Positions 49,975-62,303 of a stretch of DNA of 64,000 bases are shown here, in pieces. The stretch's first letter is position 1; each line of letters opens with the position of its first letter. Source of the DNA: Adineta ricciae (Eukaryota; Rotifera; Eurotatoria; Adinetida; Adinetidae); assembly GCA_905250025.1 (NCBI GenBank), contig CAJNOJ010000049.1:124001-188000 (forward strand), read 5' to 3'. The notes beneath the pieces were generated by a model. It made no database searches, was not told the DNA's origin, and saw nothing but the letters and a program-made list of their open reading frames with translations. The translations under genes and the position numbers were made by a program.

Positions 49975-52900
49975 ATGAGCAAAGATCACGCAACTGCAAT
50001 ACGAAATCGTCTTTTTATTTCGTTTGGTATAGCATGGGTATCCTATGCACTGACCTACTTTTTACGCAAACCATTAGGAATTGTGAGTAACTGATTAATT
50101 TTATACATTCTATTTCGTATTCATCTAATTCAATAGATCAAAACTGATCTTGAACATGATCTAAATTTTTCGAAATTTCAATTGGGTCTATTTGACACTG
50201 CTCTGTTATTACCCTATGCTCTTATTCAAGTAAGATAAAAGTTATTTAATCGATTGTCGTTTCAAAAGATTTGTTCAATTACATTAGACTTTCTTCGGCT
50301 CGGTTGGTGATAAATATGGTTCTCGACGTACATTTGGTTATGGTTTAATTGGTTCTGGTATTGCTATGGTATGTCATACGAATCAATTGAATTAACTATC
50401 GACTATTGAATTATTTAGATTACATTCGGATGGTGGAGTGACTATCGACTTTTTCTTCTCTTACTTTTCTTTAATGGTGCATTCCAAGTAAGAACTAAGG
50501 GGAATATTTATCGTATGCCTTGCTTTTGCGAATTTCTTTAGTCGTTGTGTTGGGCAGCAGCAGGCAAAGGTCTCGGTGCTTGGGTGACTGATGTTCAACG
50601 TAATTCTGTTTTTGGTTTGTTTGGAACATGTCCATTCGCTGGTGGTATTATTGGCACGGCTCTGGCTGTAAGAATTTTGTATTTATGATTCTTATTTGAC
50701 TCACATAGTGTATTTATTAGGTTTATATTCAAGGAAAGGATGGTTGGCGTCTCGTTCATTTTCAACCGTCAATCTTTTGTGTAAATGCACTCCTTATTCA
50801 TTCATTAAAAATGAACGTTTTCTATGTAGATTGTTGCTGGCTTTGCGGTTTTGTTCTCCTTTCGTGAACCATCAGAATTGAATATGATTGTGCCTGGGAA
50901 AGGTATTTACATCTATTTTCACTGGTGATTAAAGTCAGTTGTCTTTTCATAGATACCGCTAGCAAAGGAACGGATCTCCGTACGAAAATGACTCCTATGG
51001 AATTATGTCGACTACCGTAAGCTGAATATAAAGTACTATCAATTAGAATTCACATCTTGTATTCATAGCATGGTCAAAGAAATTGCTGCTGGTGTTTTCT
51101 GTTTAAAAGTTGTTCGATATGCCATTTACTTGTGGCTTCCTTTATATTTAAAACAAGAAGTAAGTGAAATAGATATTACTTAAAGAAGAAATACATTCGA
51201 TTGTGTGTTGTAGTTGAATTATTCGAAATCCGATGCTGGTCTATTTTCAACTATGTTTGACATTGGCGGCGTTGCTGGAAGTGCAACGATTGGATTTGTT
51301 CTTAAACGGTAGTTTACTTGTCAGATCTATCTATGTATATGTAACCTTTCTTTTTGAAGTTTTTTTAATAATGAAGGATGTGTTGGTGCCGGCGCGGAAA
51401 CATTACTCAGTGCTGGTACTCTTCTTCTTTTCTTAGTGTTTGCTCAATCAGGCGTAACAATGAATTCAATTTTAATGTTATTAACTGGTGCATTAAATTG
51501 TGGTGCTGATATTATTCTTTGTAAATCATTTGAGAAAAGTCAAACTATCAACATTTCGCTTTGTTTACAGGTAGTTCCGTCCCTATTGAAATCGGTGAAA
51601 TGGATGGTCGTAATGCTGGTAGTGCAGTGATTGGTTTTGTCAACGGTATGTGTATTTTTAAAATTCATTCTCCGCACGTCTCAGAAAATTCATTTCTTCT
51701 ATACAAATCACATCATTCTCCTTCTCTCTCTCTCTCTCTCGCTCGCCCTTTTTCGCTATGTTTGACGCGCATACACACCGCTCGGAAAATGAGAAAATGG
51801 AAACGAAACACGATTGACATAAAACACGAGAAAAGAAAACTCTTTGGAATGACAAAACAAATTGGAACACATGACAACAGCGGAATGAAATCAAAAAACG
51901 AGATCAGAATTTCTTAATTAAAAAAAAAACCAAGAGAACGAATCAAGAAAAGCGGAAAACGAACGACTAGAAGGACACATACATGCATGATCATTTCACT
52001 TGAGAATTATTGACTGAATGGAATGAAATTTGTTGTTCGAACGAAAATTTTTTTTATACAATGATGAACTCGATTGATTCTATGCAGTATTTTCAAGCAT
52101 TAATAATGTGAGTAAAACAGGCAACACATGTTCGTAGTGTTCAATAGGAGTACCTTGTAGTTTAATATGTGAATTCCGTCGTAAGTATTCGTAGAGTGTC
52201 AAAAACTCGACTAAACCAAGTGTTTCTTCGAGATATTTACGTAGAACATTCATTTTCGATTGTCGAGATGATTTCGAATGTGCTGCTGAATAAAGTGCAG
52301 TGAATGTATCATGTGAGGTTAATTTACGTTTATTATGATTATCATTATTGTTTGATGTTGTCGATGATGATATTGAAACGGATGTTGGTGTTTGAACAAC
52401 CAATGATGGTAGATCATCGACAATTGCAAGCGAACGTTGTTGATGATTTTGAAGTTGTTGTTGAAGTGGAAGCATCGATGTTAAATGTTGGTGATTGGAA
52501 TGTGTACTATTATTCTAGAGAAGTATGAAAAAAGAATTTTTTCTATTTAACATTTTAGTAGAAGTTTTTGTTTTACCAAAACGGAAGATGGCATTGGTAA
52601 GAGAGCTGCTGGTGAATTTGAGTCTCGTTTAATTTTTTTTGCTAGATTGATAGCCGTATGATTACTATTATGTGATGATAAGTCGAGTAATTCGGAACAA
52701 TTAGAATTGGATGTTGAACTTGTTGATCGTTTATGATTATTTGATAACGATTGGTGGTCATTCGATGATGTTCCATTCGTTTTGGGTTTTTCATCTATAG
52801 GCATTGTTATTGGTGATGAAGAAGACGATGAATTATCTGAAGTTGTAACGGAAGCCATAGTTGAGGAAGTTGTTGGAACAAGTAATCCTTTGATTTTGCC

Positions 52901-55900
52901 CTTACGTAAACTCATACATGAGAATTTACCGCTGACACCCGCTTTTTGCATAGCTTGCTGGAGTAATAAATCTAACCGATGGCGACCAGCACGAATTGTT
53001 TTGTACCAAACACGTTGATCAGCTGATGTACGTGGTACGAGATAAAAGGGTGCATCTGCATTTGAACACTGTGGTGGACGATGATAGGACAAAAGACGTA
53101 AACCAACAACTGGACATTCATGCGAATGTGACGGTATTGCATAAGCGCGGAGATTAGTTTGGAGATCATTTGCTATCGAATCTTTGTTTGTTGATATTTG
53201 TGGTGTTCGTTTGTATTCGATATATTCTAGTGAATTAGTTGAATCGACTTTGATTTCTAAATCGCCCCATAACAATGATCTATTAATTGTTGATTCATAA
53301 CCACGTTGATCGAAATATTTCGAATTGTTGATTAATAGTTCTAATAGGAGACCTTCAGGTGTATCACGTGTGATGATATTCATTTTTCGTAGTAACGCCT
53401 CGTGTTGAGATGTAAATGCTTCGACTTTGGAATTGCACACATTTTTATTTGGTTTCGCCCAAGTATCGCGCTTTTCTTGAATCACTTCTCGACATGGTGC
53501 AAAAACCGGTGATTCAAGTATATTACACGGATACTTTCGAGATTTTAAATAACGTTCAATTGATAACATGAAACTTCGTAACGTATCTGGTTCGTATTCA
53601 GTATTATCCGCTTTTCGAACGTTGCCAAAATAGTGTTTGAGATACGTGCATAGTTGTTCAGGTTTTAACTCATCGATAGGACAGGTTTCACCAAATGTGT
53701 CCTCTAAGTATAAGGCAAAACGTCGCACTTCGTGTTTGGTTTTACGGATTGTGTTGTATGAATTCGTTCCAGAACAGATTAAAAATCGATTTGAATCAAT
53801 ACGCTGGTTAGCTAAACGAGATAGACGTGCAGCGGCTGCTGCTGACGAGATTGGTTTTGTTAATGATGAATCATCCTTGTTGATTTGAACTGACGAAGTT
53901 GCCATTGATGAGTGTGACATAGTTTCTTCCCCGCCACTTGAATTCGGTGATTCTTCATCTAGTTGTAATTCAGCTTCATTATCATCATCATCATCCTCTT
54001 CGTCATCGTCATCAAGTTCATTCGTTGATACAAACGTTGCTGCTGTTGGTATCGTTGGTGCTATCCCACCATTGGTGATTTCATCCGTATCAGCACCAAA
54101 TAGTTTTATCATTTGATGAAAATCAGCAAGAGATGTAGCGGCTGTAGCCATATTTTATCGAGATATATACATATACTCACGAACACAAATATGGCCTATT
54201 AGTTAAACGACAAGAAACACTGAATGAGAAGAGATCTAGAAACAAAAAAGAAATTGTCGTAAATACGATGAACAAATAATGAACAAGAAGTGGAGGCCGA
54301 AGAGACATGAGCAAAGCGCACGATATCCTGAGCATACAAATGTGAGTATCGGTCTATGCATCCTGGTATTTACTAAACGAGCGACGGATGTGCGCACGAA
54401 TATACAGAGAAGAGAAACGAAGTGGGAGAGAGAAAAAAAGATCTAAAGTAACAAATTGCGTGATATAGACATGTGAATAAAGCTCATCCTTTGTTCCCTA
54501 TCCTTCGTCAATATACGAAAAGACTATAGATAAGATAAAAAGGTAACAAATATCCTAGCTGCATCGAACAATCAATCGTAACTTTCTTTTCTTCACGACG
54601 ATATGACCGAAATTTGGAACTATTCTCTACTACTTTGAATATTCATTGAAAACAGTTGTTTATCGCTCGATATTCCTCGATTAGTAGATTCTCTTACCAT
54701 TATTCTTCGACAACTAGAAAATAACGCACCCAAACATTGTTTTTTTCTCCACACGATGCGTACCATCTGCTTACTCTCGTCGCATACAAGCGTCTGGTGC
54801 TGCATATTAAACAAAAAAAAGTTATTCGATATCTGATTCTTTCGCGATATTTCTTTCACTAGTTGCTTGCTCTTCGTTCTCTTCACTATTCGGTGGCATA
54901 CAGATGTTTGAGATATTTACTGAGTGATAGTGAAGACAAAAGACAAGACTGATATCAAGATGTCATTCAGACGATTTAGCGCATCTCATCTTCATAAATA
55001 TTGATTACATTTTTTACGAATTGCGTTGTTTCTCGACTGATAGCTGGTACGATGTGATGATCATGATCATGATCATGATTATCATCATTTTGTATTACCT
55101 ACCTCGCTTCTCCGTTTTCTGTCTGTCTATATGTAAAATGTAAGTGTCAACTAGAGTTCACCACTAGCATACTCAAATGAGGATATATCCTTCTCTCTCT
55201 TCTTTTTTGCGTCCTCTCTGCCTATGTCTTTCTTATTCCTTATTGATGTCGTTGGATTTTACATTTATATATACATGCATGTCGCCCAGTTGACAAAAGA
55301 AGAAGCAAAAGAAAGAGATGAACACATCTCGTCTCGCACATATCTCTATATCCATCTTTGGATGTTGTCGTTCACTTCTGTTCTCAATAGATGCTGCCTC
55401 ATATTTCCTTGTCGGTCGTCATCGTCTATCTTCTTTTTTTTCTGTATGCCCGAGATACAGAGTTCAGGAAAAACATTAAAAAAAGAGAGAAGGAGAGACT
55501 ACCCATTTCTTTCCTTATGTCTGTCTTCGTTCCATATCTTAGGATAGTGAACACATACACAGTTTTTTCCATCATTTCCCGATGTATATCATCAGAACGA
55601 ACAAAAAAAAACTGACTGATGGAGAATGTGTGTGTGTGCGCGTTCACACACATACAAAAAAAACGCAGAAGAAGGAAGGATATACACCCGAATCGAGAAT
55701 GGCAGCACTAGTATGGGATTAAAAAAAGAAAGAAGAGAGAGAGAGAGGAAGAGATCGGGTAGGCAAGTAGTAGACAGATGAGTGTTCATATATATTCATA
55801 GAAAAAAAAATCTATACCAATGAATACCTTTTTTTTCGTTCCCGTTTATAAGCATTTGATTGATAGCGATAACAAAGTAAATCAATGAAAAGGAAAAGAG

Positions 55901-58715
55901 TAATAGCAACCTTCGATTTTGACCAAATGTCAAATATAAAGATATCCCCCTGTGCTTCGATCGAGTAGCAACGATGTTCGCGCGCGTGCATTTACGTCTG
56001 TATGTTACGAAACGAATGTAAACATGAAATCTAACGAAGAGGATACATCACCTTCTGACGAAGTGTATGAAATTCGATCTACCCAAATGATAACAAACTG
56101 ACGAATGATTTCTTTTGGTATTCTCTGCTTTCTTTCCCTTTTTTTACATTATAACAAAGAAGAAAAAGAGAAGAGAAGATCTCGAGCTGCTGATAATGGT
56201 GGACGCTACCCTATTCCCTTTTCTCCCCCTCGCTTTTTTTACGATGATTATAGGTCAACTGCATGTCAACATCAAATTGCTGCTGCCTGTCTGCTTTTTT
56301 TTTTGTCAAATAGATCATTCTCTCTCTCCTTCTCTGTTTCTCGTTTTTTTCCTTCCTTGCATTAAGATATACGACATTGTTATGGGCGCAAATATCGAGC
56401 GACCACGTTCATTAGCTCAGTGCCACAGAGAAGAAAGAAAGAAGAAGATAGAGGAAGGAAAAAAACGAATATATATGTCAAGGAAGCCTTTTCTGCTTCT
56501 TACCTATGTCCATATTTGTTACTGATAGCGAGACTCACCTTCAGTCTTACTCTCTAATTAATTGTGGGTATATATAGTATCTCTTTGAATATGTTGCGGT
56601 ACATATGCTGTTTGTATATGCGTTGCATATGTTGGTTTGTAAAAAAAAAGTATCGCAAGTACACTAGTGAAACGAAACTCTTTTCCTCCTTCTGTCTGCA
56701 TCTACAGTCAGTCGCTATAGCAAACAATTGAAACTCCGTTACTCTCTATTCTGCAGCTGCCAATACTATCAACAAGAAAACGATGCAAGAGCAGTAAGAA
56801 TATGGATATTGAGAGATTTTTTTGTTCGTTTCTCTCTCTCTCCCCCCTTATTCACTCTATCGACACTTTTTCATCACTTTCATCCGACCAGCAAGGAGCA
56901 GCAGCACTCTCGGCTTTTTTACATTACATACAATTCAGCTATCAACACCAGTTTAAACAAAAGAAGAAGTGCAGTGCATGTAAAGAAAGAATTTCTCTCT
57001 TTATGTTGTCAATCGCCTGTAGCACACACAGTCGATATTCCGGGATTTGCCTCGTAGGCAATGTTGTTTCTGGAAAAATGTATCAGCAATTAAGTGAGCA
57101 AGCGAGCGAACAAAAAAAAAGAAGAAGAAGAGAAGAGAAGAGAAAGACAAAAGGACTATTTTTTTCATGCAGGTGTGAGCAGATGGTAGTGATCATGAAA
57201 AATGAATGAACGTGAATATATACACGTTCGAGCCGATATATAATCCTCCGCACAGACGGTAGGTATGTTCAATAAAAAAAAAGGAAAGAAAGATGCCCTG
57301 CAGGTATACATCTCGTCGGAGAAAAAAGATGATAATGCGAACAAAGTATAAAATGGTTCTTTCTCTCTCTCTCTCTATCGGCTAATATTTGACTCGCCTT
57401 TCGCTCATTTCTTTTTTATTACAACACCATCACCTCCACTACGACATAAGCATACACGGAAAAACGAGAGAAAGATCACTTAATTATGGACGATGTTTAC
57501 AATGGTATGCAAAGATTGAAAGAAAAAGAAAAGTTGTAAAGAAAATCAAGACAACACAAGAAAAAGTTAGGATAAGCAATGTATCTCCGATAAGAGAGTT
57601 TGTCATGCAAAAGTCAAAGGCAATTTTTTTTCTTGATATATGAAAAAGAGTAAAGAAATGATTCATGAGTGTGCATACATGTATACAATGTTTGCTGACT
57701 TTTAGAAATTCTTCGTTTACATCTGAAACGAGAAAAATATATATGGAACGAAGTGACGAGAAAGAAAAGAGAGAAAAAAAATACAAACTGTAATTCTTTA
57801 TTGATACCTTGAGAAGTAAAAAAACGTGTAAAAGCTCGACGATTTTTCTTTTCTAATACACTTCATAATTCAATCACAATGCAAATCTCGGTCTATACAA
57901 TATTCACTTTGCTTTTTTTCGAACTTCTCACGAAGGATACATCGTACGCGAAGCTCAATGTTTGATACCTTTTACTCGATGACTGCTCAATGAAAAGTCA
58001 TAAATCATCTAATTGATTTTTGCTTTTTTGGGAAATAATAGATGATTGATAATTGACGTATATATGAAGTTCAGTTCAATCATGTCTATGGATGGGAAAT
58101 AGCTCATATTGAGATTGCGCTGTAAAATGAATGGATCTGAATAGATTCGCCTACTAATATAAATCTACTTGATTGATATTATTGAATAGTCTCTAATCAA
58201 CAATGAATATATATGAGAAAAAAACGTTTCATGAATGAAACTTAGTCGACATGAACATTTCGTCTAATAATATAAGCAGCATTGCCAAGTAATGGTACTT
58301 GAGTATTGATCATTGATAAGGATATTAATTCAACAAATACTATATGACATGAATAGAGACGAGAAATAGAAATCATTTGATATGATGTTTATGAGCAGAT
58401 GTTTTAGAGATGAAGAGAGGAAAAAATGATCAGAGAGTGATAAATACAAAAGATTACGGAAAGAGATCTACTTATATGATTTCCGAGAAAAATTGACTTT
58501 TCGATTTTTTAGGTGTTGGATCGATTGGTACGTTTCTTGAAGGTCCAGTCATTGGTTGGATTGTTGCACAATACGGCTGGTCAGCCATGTTTACTTGCAT
58601 GATTTTGCTGAGTGTCTTTGGTGCATTGGCATCATTCCGAGCTGCTCGCTTTCAACGCGCAATCAAACTCGCATCGGCACCATCATCATCGACACTGGAG
58701 CAAATTATTTCATAG
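49975..58715 (+). CDS. SLC37/OPA-type organophosphate:phosphate antiporter (MFS) with a giant last intron
   Basis: This 12-helix MFS protein resembles glycerol-3-phosphate/glucose-6-phosphate transporters. The start at 49975 gives MSKDHATAIRNRLFISFGIA, then WVSYALTYFLRKPLGI, LGLFDTALLLPYALIQTFFG, SVGDKYGSRRTFGYGLIGSG, QSLCWAAAGKGLGAWVTDVQ and FGTCPFAGGIIGTALAVYIQ. The second half follows: YAIYLWLPLYLKQELNYSKS, FDIGGVAGSATIGFVLKR and EIGEMDGRNAGSAVIGFVNG. About ten introns in the 5' part are 50-90 nt. The exon ending at 51645 finishes inside a Gly codon (phase 1). The matching phase-1 exon begins at 58513 (GVGSIGTFLEGPVIGWIVAQ) and carries the last two helices to the stop at 58713-58715. The final intron (51646-58512, 6867 nt) is therefore roughly a hundred times longer than the others and contains a complete antisense gene. 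Confidence 0.85.
52080..54151 (-). CDS. Nested DUF3504 (Crypton-type tyrosine-recombinase-derived) nuclear protein
   Basis: There are two exons. Exon 1 (from 54151) encodes about 530 residues; after a 60-nt-class intron near 52510-52560, exon 2 adds an end at 52080. Order: an acidic/Ser N-terminus (LDDDDEEDDDDDNEAEL); then a helical block TKHEVRRFALYLEDTFGE, LKPEQLCTYLKHYFGNVRKA and YEPDTLRSFMLSIERYLKSR; then EALLRKMNIITRDTPEGLLL, YFDQRGYESTINRSLLWGDL, YIEYKRTPQIS, ECPVVGLRLL and APFYLVPR. This matches the DUF3504 layout of QRICH1/ZMYM/KIAA1958-type proteins, which derive from Crypton recombinases. Where recombinases have HxxR there is MSLR, so catalysis is probably lost. The Ser/Asn-rich tail includes KRKL-type basic clusters and ends in a conserved-looking helical segment (LRKYLEETLGLVEFLTLYEY). 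It lies wholly inside the SLC37-like last intron on the opposite strand. Confidence 0.75.
54152..58512. other. 3' portion of the giant SLC37-like intron
   Basis: This 4.4-kb stretch lies upstream of the nested gene and should include its promoter. It is rich in pyrimidine and purine tracts and CT/TG microsatellites. It includes GATCAT tandem units (55055-55080) and a TG/CA inverted pair (about 55629-55655). No exon with family similarity is visible on either strand until the SLC37-like terminal exon. Confidence 0.5.
55055..55080. repeat. Tandem GATCAT units (palindromic)
   Basis: About four overlapping copies of the self-complementary TGATCA core occur in tandem, followed by ATTATCATC. Each unit is a palindrome, so the tract could form a hairpin or bind a dimeric factor, but it may also be a simple hexanucleotide repeat. 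Confidence 0.6.
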
Positions 58716-58853
58716 TTTTGACAAACATTCGTTTTCTTTTTTTTTACTATTTTATTCAGTTTTTTTTTCTTTTCTGTATCACTAATCATTTATTTATCGG
58801 ATACCTCATTGACAAAATATTTATTAGCAGAGAATGCGGCAATTTCAGATTTG

Positions 58854-60106
58854 ATGGGTTATATACCAAAGATAATTCTTCCACCCACTCCTAGTGCCGC
58901 TGATCTACTTCGTACATATAAACTACCAGCACTGCGAAGATTTGCACAAAATTTTCTATTAGATCCTCGTGCAACTAGTAAATTTGTTGCGTGTGCAGGC
59001 AATATTGAAAATAGTAGGTAGATGAGAGAGAGGTAATATGCCGGTAGGATGATGGAAGTGATTTCAATCATTAATTGTTTAGAATTCGTTATCGAAGTTG
59101 GACCAGGACCGGGTGGGATAACGAGGAAATTATTCGAACATGGTGCAGGAAAAGTAGCAGCTATTGAAAAAGATATTCGATTGTTTCCGGCATTACAAGT
59201 AAAGAACTGAGAACTTTCCAATGGTGTGATATAATGTTTGATTTTAGACATTAGCGAATGCGGTCGATTCACGGCTCCGACTTTATCTCGGTGATATCCT
59301 GGATTTCAATATTGAATCAGTCATTCCTGAAGAAATAACAACTCAACATGGGTCATGGGAATCCGATGAATCTTCTTCGTCGTCGCCGATTCATCTCGTT
59401 GGTAATCTTCCTTTCAATATTGCTATTCCACTTCTCATACGTTGGTTGAAACAAGTATCGACTCGGTCAGGTCCATTTGCCTACGGTTATCGAATTCCGA
59501 TCACAATCTGCATGCAAGAAGCAGTGGCCGGTCGGATTGTATCTGATGCATTGTTAGATCAGCGTGGTCGTCTATCGATTATTTTTCAAAACTGGTTCGA
59601 TTGCCGAATAAAACATGTGTTCTCCGGTCGAGCGTTCGTTCCAGCTGCCAACGTAAACGTCGCTGTGATGCAATTGATTCCACTAAAGCGACCCGAAGTT
59701 GATGTTACTTTTGATCATTTGGATAAAGTTACTCGAGCTGCGTTCCACACTAGAAACAAGAAGATGTCGATTACAATGGCGTAAGTACAAAATTTAATTT
59801 CGGAAATATTCTATCGTAGCTTTATTTAGATCTCTCTTCCCGGAAGAGACACGCGAGGAAAATACGAAAGAATTGTTAGGACGTGCTCATTTAAAGTCAG
59901 ATGCAATGTGCTTAGCCTTATCTGTGGAAGAATTCGGTCGACTGGCACAGATCTACGCTGATATCATTAGTCGACCTCGGCCGATTCATGAACAATTAGA
60001 TCGAAAGATTAACACTGAAGAACTAACATTTGAATTAGGTGAAACTTTTGTGAGAACGGAAAAGAAAGACAAAAAGAAAAAGTCAAAAACAGATTGGGAT
60101 GATTAA
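58854..60106 (+). CDS. TFB1M: TFB1M, mitochondrial 12S rRNA dimethyladenosine transferase
   Basis: This KsgA/Dim1-type SAM-dependent enzyme dimethylates the two adjacent adenines in the small mitochondrial rRNA. The ATG at 58854 gives [20 protein letters not shown], then [18 protein letters not shown] (QNFL motif), [20 protein letters not shown] (motif I), [23 protein letters not shown], and [20 protein letters not shown] (NLPF catalytic loop). [28 protein letters not shown] and [10 protein letters not shown] follow. The C-terminal [14 protein letters not shown] tail is basic and acidic. The frame extends 45 nt upstream from a TTG, but the ATG start aligns with the family. There are three short introns (after 59018, near 59200-59248 and near 59781-59828). 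It begins only 138 nt after the SLC37-like stop on the same strand. Confidence 0.93.
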
Positions 60107-60154
60107 ATAAACGGCGTACCAAACGGATATTTGTTTCTTTTTTGTTTTGTTTCA

Positions 60155-60160
60155 AATAAA
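60155..60160 (+). terminator. Polyadenylation signal AATAAA
   Basis: An AATAAA hexamer lies about 50 nt after the TFB1M stop. Another AATAAA overlaps the stop codon itself (60106-60111), which is too close to be the likely signal. Confidence 0.4.
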
Positions 60161-60364
60161 GACATTCTAAACGAACTGATCAGTTTGTCTTGTCACAGTA
60201 GAAACAAATCGATTCTATCGGTCGACCATCGAGGGACATCTGTAGCGAAAATATATACGCGATGATGTCGTTCGTTACATCTTCATAATATCTATCCATC
60301 AATAGAAAGCATTTCTTCATCTTTCCAATCGATTCTTCGTATTGGATTTTCATAGAGAACTCGA

Positions 60365-61809
60365 ATGAATTACCAATCTAATCGATCGTCATTCTCCATG
60401 TATGTTTCAGTGAATATTTCCCATCAAGATCTCTTCAGATTCCATTGAACATTTTCAGACAACCATACAAGTCACAAGCATGGACACATATCAAACTCCT
60501 GGGCACAGGTTTGTTTTGCGCATCGTTCATGATAAGGAAATGAAAGTTGGAATTATCCAGGTACTTTTGGTTATGTTGATCACGTTCGTCATCCAAAAGA
60601 ACATACGAGAGAGTATGCTCGTAAAACAATAAAATATAATGAGAAATTGGATGCGAATGGGGATATATCTGCGACAGCTATTCGAGAAATCTCGATTTTG
60701 AAAACACTCGATCATCCAAATATTATCAAGTGCGTCAATACATCAATAACGAGGATTTTGTCACCCTTTCATTTATTTAGACTTAGCCATGTGGAATATA
60801 ATTTAGAGAAGAAAGATTTTCTTTCATTTTTTCTTGAAATTTTTCCTACCGATCTCAAACGATATATGGACGCGTGTTCATCTACGGAAAGATTGACGCC
60901 GAAACTTATCAAAGTAAAAAATCATTGATGATTATTGGAGTATTCATTCGTCGATTGCAGAGCTATACATATCAAATTCTATGTGGTATCGATTACCTTC
61001 ATCGTCATGCTATCGTAAGTGTATTTTAATCGATTGAATTCATTGGAACTATATTTTTAATACTCCATCGAAGATTCATCGAGATATAAAACCATCGAAT
61101 ATTGTCATTGATGACGAAGGTAAAACCTTCTTCTAGAACTTAGCGAAACAATTTTTAGGACAAGTTAGGTCATTTGAAATTGGCTGATTTTGGTCTTGCC
61201 CGACGTTGCCGTATATCGGAACGAACTTTAACTCATGAAGTAGTTACTCTCTGGTATCGTCCACCAGAAATCTTACTGAATGCGCCAACATACGGAATGC
61301 CGTTGGATATCTGGGGTGTTGGCTGCGTATTTGCAGAAATGTGTCTTCATCGTCCGTTGTTTCGTGGCGAATGTGAAATCGATCAATTGATTCTGATTTT
61401 TCGGTAAGTTGATGATTTCCTGAACTTAACATCACATTCGCAGATTGCTCGGTACCCCATCGGTAGTTGAATGGCCTGATATCGCCAATTGCCTTTATTA
61501 TCAAACAAATTTTCCTAATTTTCCATTGAATGGAGTTGAACTGTCTCATCTGCCAATGCCAAATCCCTGCCGACAACTTCTGGCGGTAAGAAATAATTTG
61601 ACAGAAGCTCCTTTCTATTCTGAAATGGCGTTCTTGAGTAGGATACTCTTGTATACAATCCACAATGTCGACCAACAGCCAAGTATCTTCTCGAAAATCA
61701 TCAATACTTCATTGACGAATCACCTGTTAGTTGGGAGAAACCTTTGCGATCGATTATCGATCGAGCAGTCCGATTACAAATCGAAAACATGAAACATTTA
61801 GCGATGTAA
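60365..61809 (+). CDS. Cyclin-dependent kinase, CDK1/2-like with divergent PSTAIRE helix
   Basis: This is a CMGC serine/threonine kinase. Tiny first exons (60365-60399 and 60459-60508) encode [12 protein letters not shown] and [17 protein letters not shown], and join in phase to [10 protein letters not shown] (Gly-rich loop GTGTFGYV). The catalytic Lys is in YARKTIKY. The cyclin-binding helix reads [20 protein letters not shown], where PSTAIRE has become ISATAIRE. Next come [36 protein letters not shown], the activation segment [20 protein letters not shown] (T-loop Thr kept), [40 protein letters not shown] and [11 protein letters not shown]. The C-lobe ends IENMKHLAM, stop 61807-61809. There are about eight introns of roughly 50-60 nt. 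Catalytic residues K, D (HRD) and D (DFG) are intact, so it should be active. The unusual helix means the cyclin partner cannot be predicted. Confidence 0.9.
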
Positions 61810-62303
61810 ACTGAAGGCGAGATTTTTTGTTAAGTTTTGTTTCATTAAAAAAAAAAGTGAAGGAGGCGAAAAAAGAAGAAACAAACGTTTGACAACAATG
61901 AACAGGATCCTCCGACAACTACAAGCTATGTATGAATATTAAGAGTGCACAATAAACACAAGTCAGATAGTTTACAGTTGTACCTTCCAAAAGAGTTAGT
62001 TTACTCTTGAATACAAATAAAGCAAAGCGTTAATTATAAGGCTAGATGTTTCAGATTATCAAGTATAACATGCAATTACGTACCGTTGATTTGCTCAAGT
62101 GTAAAAAGATAATGTTCACTTGAGGAGTGACGTGCACTAATCTAAAGTTTGCCATTTACACACTAGATTTGTTTTGGTTGTTCAGTTTTGCGCATATTTA
62201 ATGTCCTGATTATCTAAAAATATGAGTAGCACGAAAGGGAAAGTGTAGCAGATAAGTATACTATAGAAGGCATTCATTAAGAAGACGTCACATTAGAAAT
62301 CAA
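61810..62303. other. Intergenic region, CDK to GPCR
   Basis: This is a 494-nt AT-rich spacer between two same-strand genes. An A-run lies near 61847, and AATAAA-like hexamers around 61950 and 62017 are candidate 3' signals for the CDK. No exon is seen. Confidence 0.45.

Noticed and set aside
55224-57209. Several open frames of 75-135 codons in the giant intron
   Set aside because: All are rich in Ser/Leu/Phe or Lys/Arg from CT or GA tracts, overlap on both strands and show no family features.
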